Below are positions 29,946 to 37,395 of a stretch of DNA of 64,000 nt, piece after piece. The translations under genes were made by a program, and so were the position numbers. Every line of letters starts with the position of its first letter. The stretch's first letter is position 1. Source of the DNA: Pseudomonadota bacterium (GTDB lineage Bacteria; Pseudomonadota; Gammaproteobacteria; Acidiferrobacterales; UBA6901); contig JAKASJ010000002.1 in NCBI GenBank assembly GCA_021819085.1, positions 1 to 64,000 on the forward strand. Reading direction: 5' to 3'. Below the pieces are notes generated by a model. It had not been told where the DNA came from, did not search any database, and saw only the letters and a program-made list of their open reading frames with translations.

Positions 29946-31106
29946 ATGCCCCTACCCGATTATCGAGGCGGCAGCATCGTGAACCTCATGGCCTCCCTAG
30001 TTGCCGGGCTTGGCGGCGGCGACACCGGCTATGTTCCGTTGGCGGCTCTGGAGGCGGAGGCGGTCACCCGCCGTCGGCATGCGGTATTGCTGGTGGTGGA
30101 TGGGCTTGGCCACGAATATCTCACCCGTTCCGAACCGGGGGCAGCCCTGCGGCGCGGGCTTAGGGGGCGCATCACCTCGGTATTTCCGTCCACGACCGCG
30201 ACCGCGATCACCACGTTCCTGACCGCGGCCGCCCCGCAACAGCACGGCCTTACCGGCTGGTTTACGTATTTCCGCGAGCTCGGCAGCGTTATTGCCGTGC
30301 TTCCCTTCCAGGATCGCCATGGAGGCATGGGGCTCGATGAATCCGGCATCGATGCGGCGCGGTTTTTCGGGCACCGATCGGTGTTCGATCGCATCAGCCG
30401 TCGCTGTTACACCGTGACACCGCAGCGTCTGATCGATTCGGCGTTCAATGTTGCCCACAGTCATGGGGCGATACGTCGTGCCTACACCACGCTTCCGCAG
30501 TTTTTCGATGTGATCGGAAGAGGGCTCGATGAGGGTGGCGAACCGAGCTTCACCTATGCCTATTGGCCGGAACTGGACCGGCTGGCGCATGAGCATGGCG
30601 TCGCGAGTCGCCAGGTGTCGATGCATCTGGAAGAACTCGATGCCGCCTTTGACTATTTCATCGATGTCATACGCGGTCATGACGCCATCGTAATCGTGAC
30701 CGGAGATCATGGGTTCATCGATACAAGCCCGGACCGTGTCATCGAGCTTGAAGCCCATCCGGCCCTGTCTGAGACTCTGGTCATGCCCTTGTGCGGAGAG
30801 CGGCGCGCAGCATTCTGCTATGTGCATCCGGACAAATGCATGCAGTTCGAGGACTACGTCACGACACGGCTAGATCGTGAGGCAACTCTGGTCAAGAGTG
30901 CCGAGCTGCTGGCTCAGGGGTACTTCGGCCTTGGAGCGCCGCACCCGCACCTGGGCGACCGGATCGGCCACTATGCGCTCATCATGAACGAGAACTTCGC
31001 GATCAATGATTCGGTTGCGGGCGAGCACCGGCACGTCCAGATTGGTGTGCACGGTGGCCTGAGTTCCGAGGAGATGTTTGTTCCGCTGATCGTATTCGCG
31101 CCCTGA
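29946..31106 (+). CDS. Alkaline-phosphatase-fold phosphodiesterase/pyrophosphatase
   Basis: A 386-residue protein of the type I phosphodiesterase/nucleotide pyrophosphatase family. Metal-binding elements are LLVVDGLGHEYL (first Asp), VFPSTTATAITTFLTAAAP (nucleophile Thr region) and TGDHGFID (Asp-His). No signal peptide is apparent, so it is probably cytoplasmic. The ATG at 29946 has GAGGTG just before it; an in-frame upstream GTG exists at 29901. The substrate cannot be deduced. A universal stress protein gene follows 226 bases later on the same strand. Confidence 0.85.
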   Translation: MPLPDYRGGSIVNLMASLVAGLGGGDTGYVPLAALEAEAVTRRRHAVLLVVDGLGHEYLTRSEPGAALRRGLRGRITSVFPSTTATAITTFLTAAAPQQHGLTGWFTYFRELGSVIAVLPFQDRHGGMGLDESGIDAARFFGHRSVFDRISRRCYTVTPQRLIDSAFNVAHSHGAIRRAYTTLPQFFDVIGRGLDEGGEPSFTYAYWPELDRLAHEHGVASRQVSMHLEELDAAFDYFIDVIRGHDAIVIVTGDHGFIDTSPDRVIELEAHPALSETLVMPLCGERRAAFCYVHPDKCMQFEDYVTTRLDREATLVKSAELLAQGYFGLGAPHPHLGDRIGHYALIMNENFAINDSVAGEHRHVQIGVHGGLSSEEMFVPLIVFAP

Positions 31107-31332
31107 CGCCGGACGGCGGTGCTGCCCTGGTACGGCGATGCCCGGGCGCAGGCATGCACGACCCCGGCGGCCGGTATACAATAGCTGTGCCGTCTGCCCG
31201 CAATGGATGTGCCGGGACGCACGGTCTGCGGCACCGACGGCTGGCATTCGACGTCGACGGGCCGCAGCATCCCGGCGCTACCTGGGTTCCGCGGCAGACT
31301 CCAGACCTGGATGCAATCAGCGGAGGTGGCTC

Positions 31333-31788
31333 TTGTACAAGAAGATCCTGGTTCCGGTGGATGGCAGCGACACGGCAAATGCAGCCCTGCAGGAGGCCAT
31401 CAAGCTGGCGCGCAGCGAGTCCACGGGATTGCGCATCATCCACGTTGCCGATTCCTCGGCCGCCGTCTGGGATTCCGAGTTCGCTCCCGTAGACCTCGAA
31501 CAGATCCGAGAATCCGTGCGCAGCTTCGCGCGCAATATCCTGGAGCAGGCACAACGGACAGCCCGCGAGGCAGGCATCGATGCGGAAACCCGGCTGGTAG
31601 AGATGGAGACGCCCGGTCAGCGGGTCGCCAAAGTCATCGCCGAGCATGCCCGCGAATGGCCCGCCGATCTCATTGTGATCGGTACGCACGGACGCCGCGG
31701 CATAGACCATTTTCTGCTCGGGAGCGTTGCCGAAGGCGTAATGCGCCTGTCACCGGTACCGGTTCTGCTGGTTCGAGGACACCGCTAG
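31333..31788 (+). CDS. Universal stress protein (UspA family, ATP-binding type)
   Basis: A 151-residue single-domain Usp. It starts with TTG at 31333 (LYKKILVPVDGSDTA), selected because a strong GGAGGTGG ribosome site ends 3 bases upstream and family members start exactly here. The C-terminal ATP-binding motif G-2x-G-9x-GS is intact (GTHGRRGIDHFLLGS). A TATACAAT at 31175-31182 could be a -10, leaving a leader of about 140 bases with inverted repeats. It converges with the HPF gene 11 bases downstream. Confidence 0.92.
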   Translation: MYKKILVPVDGSDTANAALQEAIKLARSESTGLRIIHVADSSAAVWDSEFAPVDLEQIRESVRSFARNILEQAQRTAREAGIDAETRLVEMETPGQRVAKVIAEHAREWPADLIVIGTHGRRGIDHFLLGSVAEGVMRLSPVPVLLVRGHR

Positions 31789-31799
31789 CCGGGCGGCCA

Positions 31800-32363
31800 T
31801 CAGTCTGCGGAGCCGAACTTGCCGCTGGCTACCCAGATCGCCTGGGGTCCTTCGTAACCCTCTTCTTCGGCGTAAGTCACTTCGGTGCCCAAATCCAGGC
31901 GCCCGAAGTCCAGGTCGCGCAGGCAATGCGCGTGGAAGTAGATGTCGCGATTGTCGGCGGTCCGCAGAAAGCCGTATTCCTGTGCCGGAAACAATCGAAA
32001 TACACGTGCATGCTGCACGGTCTCGTGGGTTTTCACCTCGCCGCGTTCGCGTCGCGCATACTCCTGCAGCTGACGTCTGGCGGAATCGAACGCATCGCGA
32101 ATGGCGACATAGACGTCTTCGTGTGAGTCGTTGCCGGACGGATCCCGTGTTATCGCGATTTCACTTCCGGGCACCGTGATGTCGATGCGTACCTGGTAGC
32201 GTTTGCCCTGATGCCGATGCCGGTGTGCGGCCGCGACCAGGACGCGGCAACTTGTAATCCGGTCGTAGAACCGGTTGAGTTTTTCGGCCTTCTTGCGGAT
32301 CGCCTCATCGATAACCTCTGAATGGGGCATGTCGCGCACTGTGATTTGCAACGGAGCGGCCAT
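31800..32363 (-). CDS. HPF/RaiA ribosome-hibernation domain fused to a cold-shock domain
   Basis: A 187-residue two-domain protein. Residues about 1-108 form an S30AE (HPF/RaiA) domain: LQITVRDMPHSEVIDEAIRK, a basic RHRHQGKRYQV strand, and HEDVYVAIRDAFDSARRQL. Residues about 120-180 resemble CspA: RLFPAQEYGFLRTADNRDIY aligns with KWFNADKGFGFI...EDVFVH, and GTEVTYAEEEGYEGPQA with GQKVSFEVEQGPKGPQA. The RNP-like aromatics are partly retained (YGF, IYFHAH). The domains are joined by a charged linker. ATG 32363 is chosen because it begins the S30AE domain. The inferred role is ribosome or 30S binding with an added RNA-binding module. Confidence 0.87.
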   Translation of the reverse strand: MAAPLQITVRDMPHSEVIDEAIRKKAEKLNRFYDRITSCRVLVAAAHRHRHQGKRYQVRIDITVPGSEIAITRDPSGNDSHEDVYVAIRDAFDSARRQLQEYARRERGEVKTHETVQHARVFRLFPAQEYGFLRTADNRDIYFHAHCLRDLDFGRLDLGTEVTYAEEEGYEGPQAIWVASGKFGSAD

Positions 32364-32523
32364 AGTCAGACTCCCGTTCGTGATTTGGCGCATTGGACCC
32401 GCAAATGCTGCACGGCCATCCGATTCCCTGACGCCGGCTTTCGCGGCTCCGGTCGGGACGTCGCCTTCAGCAGCATCACATTTCGCAGCGAAAAACGTGT
32501 TTGCCGAGGCATTGCCGATATTG

Positions 32524-32552
32524 TTGACGGAGCCGCTGTATCATAATATATG
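32524..32552 (+). promoter_or_regulatory. Candidate sigma-70 promoter
   Basis: TTGACG (5 of 6 to the -35 consensus) and TATATG (4 of 6 to the -10) are separated by 17 bases in an AT-rich island of an otherwise GC-rich region. Transcription would run toward the small membrane protein at 32993, leaving a leader of over 400 bases. Confidence 0.35.
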
Positions 32553-32766
32553 ACTCATTCCCGGTTTCAGGGCCGCCCGGCGGGGCAGACCGGGTCCGCT
32601 CTACGGTCGACGCCGGTGCATCGTCTTGCTCGGGATCGGACGCCTTACGGGTGTTTCCGTCCGTCGCAGTCACCGCACTGTTGCAGGCGACCGATTGGAT
32701 CTTGCGGATTTCGCCTGTCATAAAACCGGTACGCCTTTCTTATACACAATTCCGCTGTCTTGTGAT

Positions 32767-32786
32767 TTGATCCAAGTCAGACTTGG
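32767..32786. promoter_or_regulatory. FNR/ANR-like site overlapping a 15-bp palindrome
   Basis: TTGATCCAAGTCAG (32767-32780) matches the FNR/ANR pattern TTGAT-N4-[AG]TCAA at all but the last base. Overlapping it, CCAAGTCAGACTTGG (32772-32786) is a perfect inverted repeat with 7-base arms. Either could be an operator; the -10 in class II spacing is poor. Confidence 0.4.
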
Positions 32787-32992
32787 GATGGCAAGGCGCC
32801 CCGGGAATTTGGGGCCGCAGCCGGAAATGCCGGAAGGGCCTGGCGCGCGCAGGGCGGTCTGCGTCTGGCAGGGCATCCGGGGGAGATGCTGCCCCGTGTG
32901 TGTGGCCGAGCGGGTCGGTCCAGGGCGCGTTGTACCCGTGGGCGGACTCTACGTCTGCGCCGAGCAGCAGATCACAACGAGACGGAGATTCC

Positions 32993-33193
32993 ATGCGCTA
33001 TTCAATTTACGGACATCACCCCCACACTGCGGTTACCGACCATATGGTGTTGTTTACGGTGGCGCTGTCGCTGTTGATCGGTGTGGTGCTGGTGCGCCTT
33101 GGCATATATGGACGGCAACGATGGCTTTCTTTTTGGGGCGGCAGCCTCGTGCTGGCCGCACTGATCTATCTGGTGGTCATTTGGCTGGGCTAG
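32993..33193 (+). CDS. Small two-TM membrane protein
   Basis: A 66-residue protein: a short polar N-terminus (MRYSIYGHHPHTAVTDH), helix 1 (MVLFTVALSLLIGVVLVRLGI), a basic turn (YGRQR) and helix 2 (GGSLVLAALIYLVVIWLG) that runs to the C-terminus. A GGAG ribosome site lies 7 bases before the ATG. The hydrophobic periodicity and positive-inside loop make a spurious frame unlikely. I do not recognise a family. It stands alone behind a long leader with candidate FNR-type control. Confidence 0.65.
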   Translation: MRYSIYGHHPHTAVTDHMVLFTVALSLLIGVVLVRLGIYGRQRWLSFWGGSLVLAALIYLVVIWLG

Positions 33194-33396
33194 GGCAGGG
33201 CATTTGCGCGCGATTCCCATCGGACGGCGGTTCAGCCCGTTGAATGCAGAAACGACGCGCGATATGCTGAATGTGCGCACCACAAGCCGGCCGCCAAGCC
33301 GGAGCGCATCGGATACCGAGTCTGAACGATAATCCTGTCGCGCCGATTGCGTCGCCATCACCACGGCGCGGGCGTTTTGCTGACGGAGAAACAGTC

Positions 33397-34071
33397 ATGA
33401 AGCCCGAGTTCTGGTTGGAGCGCTGGCAGAACAATGAGATCGGTTTCCACCAGACCGGGATCAACGCGCATCTGCGAGACTATTGGACGCATCTGCAGGT
33501 ACCGCCCGGCGCGCTGGTATTTGTGCCGCTATGCGGGCGGACACACGACATGATCTGGCTGCGGGAGCAGGGGTACCGGGTTCTTGGAGTCGAGCTAAGT
33601 CCGATTGCGGTACGTGACTTCTGTGCGGAAAACCGCCTGCCGGTCCAGGTGAAGACCCAGCCGCCATTCGATCGCTGGGAGGCGGACGGACTGACTCTGC
33701 TGCGCGGCGACCTGTTCGAATTGAGCGCTGGCGATCTGGCAGATGTCGCTGCGGTCTATGACCGTGCGTCGCTCATTGCCTTTCCTCCGGAGATGCGCCA
33801 GCGGTACGTCAGAAAACTTGCCTCGATGCTGCCGCCATCCGTGGAGACGCTTCTGGTAGTGATGGACTATCCGCAGGAGCAGATGTCGGGTCCTCCCTTC
33901 TCGGTTTCGGAGCGCGAAGTGCGGGCTCTTTACGAACCGGAGCATCGCGTGGAGCGGTTGCATGCGCGCGACGCCCTCGACGAGAACCCCCGGTTCCGGA
34001 TGCGCGGGCTCACGCAGCTTATCGAAATGGTCTTTCATATCCGTCCCGGTGTCGCAGGGGGCACGGGATAA
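33397..34071 (+). CDS. tpm: Thiopurine S-methyltransferase family protein
   Basis: A 224-residue SAM-dependent methyltransferase of the TPMT family (bacterial members about 218 residues). It starts MKPEFWLERWQNNEIGFHQ, the characteristic TPMT opening. The SAM pocket VPLCGRTHDMIWLREQGYRVLGVELS lies near residues 45-70, followed by GDLFEL and DRASLIAFPPEMRQRYV. In bacteria these enzymes methylate selenium, tellurium or thiopurine compounds. ATG 33397 is chosen by alignment; the frame opens earlier without family sequence. Confidence 0.92.
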   Translation: MKPEFWLERWQNNEIGFHQTGINAHLRDYWTHLQVPPGALVFVPLCGRTHDMIWLREQGYRVLGVELSPIAVRDFCAENRLPVQVKTQPPFDRWEADGLTLLRGDLFELSAGDLADVAAVYDRASLIAFPPEMRQRYVRKLASMLPPSVETLLVVMDYPQEQMSGPPFSVSEREVRALYEPEHRVERLHARDALDENPRFRMRGLTQLIEMVFHIRPGVAGGTG

Positions 34072-34225
34072 CGCTGCCGGTGGTGTCACCGGCCGATGCG
34101 GCTCGGTGACATGGAATCGCTTCACAACGGACCGCGGAGCACTCCCGCAAGCCGTGTCGCATTCCCGCATCCATCCCGGGACCGGCAGGCGGTGATCTGT
34201 CTTACCGTCTTCCCGGGTATTTCGC

Positions 34226-34231
34226 TACACT
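34226..34231 (+). promoter_or_regulatory. -10 element giving a possible leaderless mRNA for the ParB-like gene
   Basis: TACACT (5 of 6 to TATAAT) ends 7 bases before the ATG at 34239, so transcription would begin at about the start codon. No Shine-Dalgarno sequence precedes the ATG. The -35 candidate TTACCG (34202-34207, 18-base spacer) is weak. Confidence 0.4.
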
Positions 34232-34238
34232 TGTCCGG

Positions 34239-35252
34239 ATGGCACTTCCCAAGGCGAAAAAAAAGCGCAAATCGAAATCCACCCGAGGCGCCAGCGCCCG
34301 TGGATTGGCGCCGCGCAAGACCACGCGTGGGCTGGTGGCTGCAGAAATCGGACTGGGGCTGGAGACCCCCGATCTCCTCCCCCTGGTGGAACAGGTACGC
34401 TTGGCCGGCGGTGCCGCCATTGGCGGCTATCGCGAACCGCTGTCCGGCCGGCCGCTGCTGCTGGCGGCATTGCCGCTTTCGGCAGTGCAGCCAACGCCAT
34501 TCCAGAGAGATCTGTCTCCAGCGCATACCAAGCGTCTCGCGCAGAGGATTGAGGAGGCCGGCGCGTTTCTGGATCCGCTCATCGTCGTGCGCGGCCAGGA
34601 CGGAAAGCTGTGGACTCCCAACGGTCGGCATCGGCTGGCGGCCGCCAAGGTGCTGGGGATGCGCCAGATCACGGCCCTGGTCTCCCCGGACGAAGATCTG
34701 GCATTCCGTATTCTGGCCCTGAATACGGAAAAGTCGCACAATCTCAAGGACCGCAGCCTTGAGGTGATCCGCATGGCGCGAAACCTCGCAGGTCGCAGAC
34801 CGGCAGCCAGGGAATCGGATTTCGCCGCCGAGTTCGAATCCCCCGAGTTGCTGACTCTGGGGCTCGTATACGAGAAGAACAGCCGGTTCGCGGGAGGCGC
34901 CTACGGTCCGTTCCTGCGGAAGGTTGAGCGCTTCAGCGAGCGCCGTCTTTCTGCCAGCATCCGGGAACGCGAAGGGTTTGCGGCGCGGATCGAAGGTATC
35001 GATGCCGACGTCCGGCGGATCATCGCCGGTCTTCAGGTCCGTGGGTTCAATTCGCCCTATCTTCGCAACTACGTTGTGGCACGCATCAATCCGCTGCGCT
35101 TCCATCAGGTAAAAAAAGGCAGCGCCGGGCCACCCATGCCGATGGCTGCAGCGCTTACGCGCATGGCTGCGGCCGCCAGGAAATTCGATCTTGGTTCGGT
35201 CAGACCCGGAGATCTCGCGCTGGTGGCCGCGGCAGCGGGAACTGAGGCCTAG
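34239..35252 (+). CDS. Orphan ParB-like N-terminal domain protein
   Basis: A 337-residue protein with a very basic start (MALPKAKKKRKSKSTRG) and a ParB/sulfiredoxin-type domain at about 75-160: PLSAVQPTPFQRDLSPAHTKRLAQRIEE, then DPLIVV, then NGRHRLAAAKVLGM, the box that binds CTP or nucleotide in ParB relatives. The C-terminal half is helical and not recognised. There is no parA nearby, no parS-like repeats, and the chromosome partition locus is not in this window, so a segregation role is unlikely. It is possibly a DNA- or nucleotide-dependent regulator. The mRNA may be leaderless. Confidence 0.8.
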   Translation: MALPKAKKKRKSKSTRGASARGLAPRKTTRGLVAAEIGLGLETPDLLPLVEQVRLAGGAAIGGYREPLSGRPLLLAALPLSAVQPTPFQRDLSPAHTKRLAQRIEEAGAFLDPLIVVRGQDGKLWTPNGRHRLAAAKVLGMRQITALVSPDEDLAFRILALNTEKSHNLKDRSLEVIRMARNLAGRRPAARESDFAAEFESPELLTLGLVYEKNSRFAGGAYGPFLRKVERFSERRLSASIREREGFAARIEGIDADVRRIIAGLQVRGFNSPYLRNYVVARINPLRFHQVKKGSAGPPMPMAAALTRMAAAARKFDLGSVRPGDLALVAAAAGTEA

Positions 35253-35368
35253 CGCCCTGCGGGGGCGGCGTCTCGACTCCGGGTCTCGCGCCATGGCCGA
35301 TCCGGCCTGCAGACCGGGCCACTCAGCCAGGGTGGCCGCCGTTTCGGGCCAGGGCTTCTCCGCCATTC

Positions 35369-35377
35369 TGGTAAACT
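35369..35377 (+). promoter_or_regulatory. Extended -10 promoter of the small Cys-containing gene
   Basis: TGGTAAACT provides an extended -10 (TG-N-TAAACT), predicting a start near 35384. The gene has GAGGAG 6-8 bases before its ATG at 35416. No good -35 is visible, usual for extended -10 promoters. Confidence 0.5.
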
Positions 35378-35415
35378 GTAGCGATATGTTCTGCAACCAG
35401 CGGTGAGGAGTTTCG

Positions 35416-35727
35416 ATGAAAGATTCCGAAACGGACCCGGATACGGCATTCAACGACGCATTCCACAGGGCGGTAGAGCTGGGAAACCGCCAGGCCAACA
35501 GCGACGAGGAAGCCGACCTCTGGGACATCGCCGACGGCCTGCTGGCGGGCGCCGTACAATACTGGCTGTATTCGCGCCAGCCCTGTGGAGATCCGCGCTG
35601 CGAAGACTGCGCCTCTATCGGCACGGCCGACATGCGTCTGGCGGAACTGCAGCGGCTGATCAGGCAGTTCGCCGAAGAAAGCGAATACTATCATTCGCCA
35701 TCCGACACCAACGCCGGCCGGGCGTAG
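35416..35727 (+). CDS. Small acidic protein with a Cys cluster, unknown function
   Basis: A 103-residue acidic protein. Residues 1-50 are helical and Asp/Glu-rich; a cysteine cluster CGDPRCEDC near residue 57-65 could bind a metal; the C-terminus is helical (LAELQRLIRQFAEESEYYH). A strong GAGGAG ribosome site and an extended -10 promoter support it as a real monocistronic gene. No family is recognised. Confidence 0.7.
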   Translation: MKDSETDPDTAFNDAFHRAVELGNRQANSDEEADLWDIADGLLAGAVQYWLYSRQPCGDPRCEDCASIGTADMRLAELQRLIRQFAEESEYYHSPSDTNAGRA

Positions 35728-35986
35728 ACCTGTCTGTGTATCGCCGGGTGCGTTGCTGCGGAGCAGGAGCTTGCTGCCCCGGGAATCTCCCTTGCCGCGT
35801 TCTGTCCCGATGGATTGTCGCGCGTATTGTACGGATCGCCCCGGGGCGGCGCGCAGAATGCGAAGGCGCCGCTGTTTCAGTTGTGCTCTAGAAGAACAGG
35901 CCGGGTTACCCGCACGCAAGGAGCCACAATGCTTGCGCACGTGCAGCGAACATTCGGACCCGGTTCCGGAATGCCGCCGTTTTTGT

Positions 35987-36373
35987 TTACCGGCCGGGCA
36001 ATACAATGCGGTAGGTGTTCCATGGCGGGCCGGCTGCTGCAATCATCTTTGCCAGTGCGTGCGCGTCGAATGAACCGTATGCCTGTGACTCATCCCAGAG
36101 CGCCAGAGTCCGGACGGCGGAATCGAGTCGATAGCGTCCGCCGCCCATCACCCGCAGTTCCGGATAGTCGACCTGAAGTTCCTTCGACGTAAGCCAGCGG
36201 TGGGGGATTTTCCGGTCTACCAGGAAATGCGCCAGGATCTGATTGTGATAGCGATGCAATTCGCTCGAAGCGAACAGCAGATATTCCTTTCCGTGAACAG
36301 CGACTGCCAGGAACTTTCCCTCGCTCAGAGCCGGTACCGGCCTGCCTGGAGGATGATAGACCCGGATCATCAT
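35987..36373 (-). CDS. Janus/Ocnus-like (phosphohistidine phosphatase-like) protein
   Basis: A 128-residue protein, MMIRVYHPPGRPVP at the start. The layout YHNQILAHFLVDRK, then VMGGGRYRLDS, then LALWDESQAYGSFD resembles the Janus/Ocnus family, in which an H..I segment is followed by GGGR and a strand ending S-x-x-YG. Eukaryotic members are phosphohistidine phosphatases. This assignment is from pattern memory and moderate at best; otherwise it is a conserved hypothetical. It is downstream of pirin on the same strand (60-base gap), so possibly cotranscribed. Confidence 0.6.
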   Translation of the reverse strand: MMIRVYHPPGRPVPALSEGKFLAVAVHGKEYLLFASSELHRYHNQILAHFLVDRKIPHRWLTSKELQVDYPELRVMGGGRYRLDSAVRTLALWDESQAYGSFDAHALAKMIAAAGPPWNTYRIVLPGR

Positions 36374-36433
36374 GCCGGATGCCGCTCAGGGCCGGATGGC
36401 ACCGCATGCGGGTCGTTGCAGCAAGCCTGGGCG

Positions 36434-37291
36434 TCAGGCGGGGCCGACGCGGGCGGCCGCTCGGACAAGGCGGTCGTTGCGATAGTCATCGATGGCTTCG
36501 CGAATCTCTTTTTCCGTGCTCATGACGAAAGGTCCGTACTGGACAATCGGCTCGTTCAGCGGACGTCCGGCAACGAGGATCAGGCGTGCGCCCCGCTCGC
36601 CGGCGGTGAGCGCTACCTGGTCTCCGGTGCCAAGCACCACCAGGTTGTGTGTGGCGACCCTTCGCTCGCCGATCCGGATTTCCCCTTCGAACGGGTAGAG
36701 AAACGCACTGAGCGCGCCGTGAAGAGCGTGACTGAACTCGGCATTCGGCGCGAGCGCGACATCGAGATACAGGATCTGGGTATGCGGGTCATCGACCGGA
36801 CCGCGTTGCGAAGCATATTCGCCGCTAATGACCTTGACGTGCACGCCGCCCGCATGGACTTCAGGAATGCGTGCGGCCGGATACTCCTGGTATCCTGGCC
36901 GGCTCATTTTTTCGGCCGCCGGAAGATTGATCCAGAGCTGGAAGCCGCGCATGAGACCGTTGGTCTGTTGCGGCATTTCCGAATGGATGACGCCGCTGGC
37001 CGCCTTCATCCACTGGATTCCGCCGGCGCGCAGGTCCCCGCGGTTACCCATGCTGTCCTGGTGCAGCATGTGCCCGTCCAGCATGTAAGTCAGCGTGATG
37101 AAGCCGCGGTGGGGGTGGTCGGGAAATCCGGCAATATAGTCATCCGGGTTTTCGCTGGCGAAATGGTCGAGCATCAGAAAAGGATCCAGGTGGCGCAGCC
37201 CCGGAGTTCCAAGCGTTCTGTGTACGACGACACCGGCCCCTTCCGAAACGGCCAGCGCCTGGATAATCTGTTCGATCTTGCGTAGGGTCAC
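36434..37291 (-). CDS. Pirin family protein
   Basis: A 285-residue bicupin. Metal ligands expected in pirin are all present: His59 and His61 (FPDHPHRGF), His103 and Glu105 (GVIHSEMP). The frame is open to 37582 and an ATG lies at 37342, but the GTG at 37291 is chosen: it has GGGAGGA 9 bases upstream and begins exactly where family members begin (TLRKIEQII). Bacterial pirins act as quercetinases or redox-sensing partners of metabolic enzymes; which applies here is unknown. It lies 104 bases downstream of the double UvrA gene on the same strand. Confidence 0.92.
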   Translation of the reverse strand: MTLRKIEQIIQALAVSEGAGVVVHRTLGTPGLRHLDPFLMLDHFASENPDDYIAGFPDHPHRGFITLTYMLDGHMLHQDSMGNRGDLRAGGIQWMKAASGVIHSEMPQQTNGLMRGFQLWINLPAAEKMSRPGYQEYPAARIPEVHAGGVHVKVISGEYASQRGPVDDPHTQILYLDVALAPNAEFSHALHGALSAFLYPFEGEIRIGERRVATHNLVVLGTGDQVALTAGERGARLILVAGRPLNEPIVQYGPFVMSTEKEIREAIDDYRNDRLVRAAARVGPA

Positions 37292-37395
37292 TGGACTTGG
37301 TCCTCCCGGTGGCGGCGTTGCGAAGCGCAGGACGTGGGGCATGCCCCGGATTTTCGTCTGCGGCACAAGAATTCTGCGCCTGTACAAATCGATGC

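Larger units (their letters stand above)
32364..32992. other. Long regulatory-looking gap between hpf and a small membrane gene
   Basis: 629 bases without a convincing gene other than the small one that starts at 32993. It contains a plus-strand promoter candidate (TTGACG at 32524-32529, TATATG at 32547-32552), an AT-rich patch, an FNR/ANR-like site at 32767-32780 and an exact 15-bp palindrome overlapping it. It could also encode a small RNA; I see no clear terminator hairpin. Confidence 0.4.

Noticed and set aside
32626..33243. 205-codon plus-strand frame covering the hpf upstream gap
   Set aside because: Cys/Arg/Gly-rich low-complexity composition, no ribosome site, and it runs out of frame across the better supported 66-residue gene.
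35929..36192. Plus-strand frame of 87 codons with a strong AAGGAG site
   Set aside because: It overlaps the minus-strand Janus/Ocnus-like gene, has Arg/Pro-rich composition and no family pattern, so it is probably an antisense artefact.
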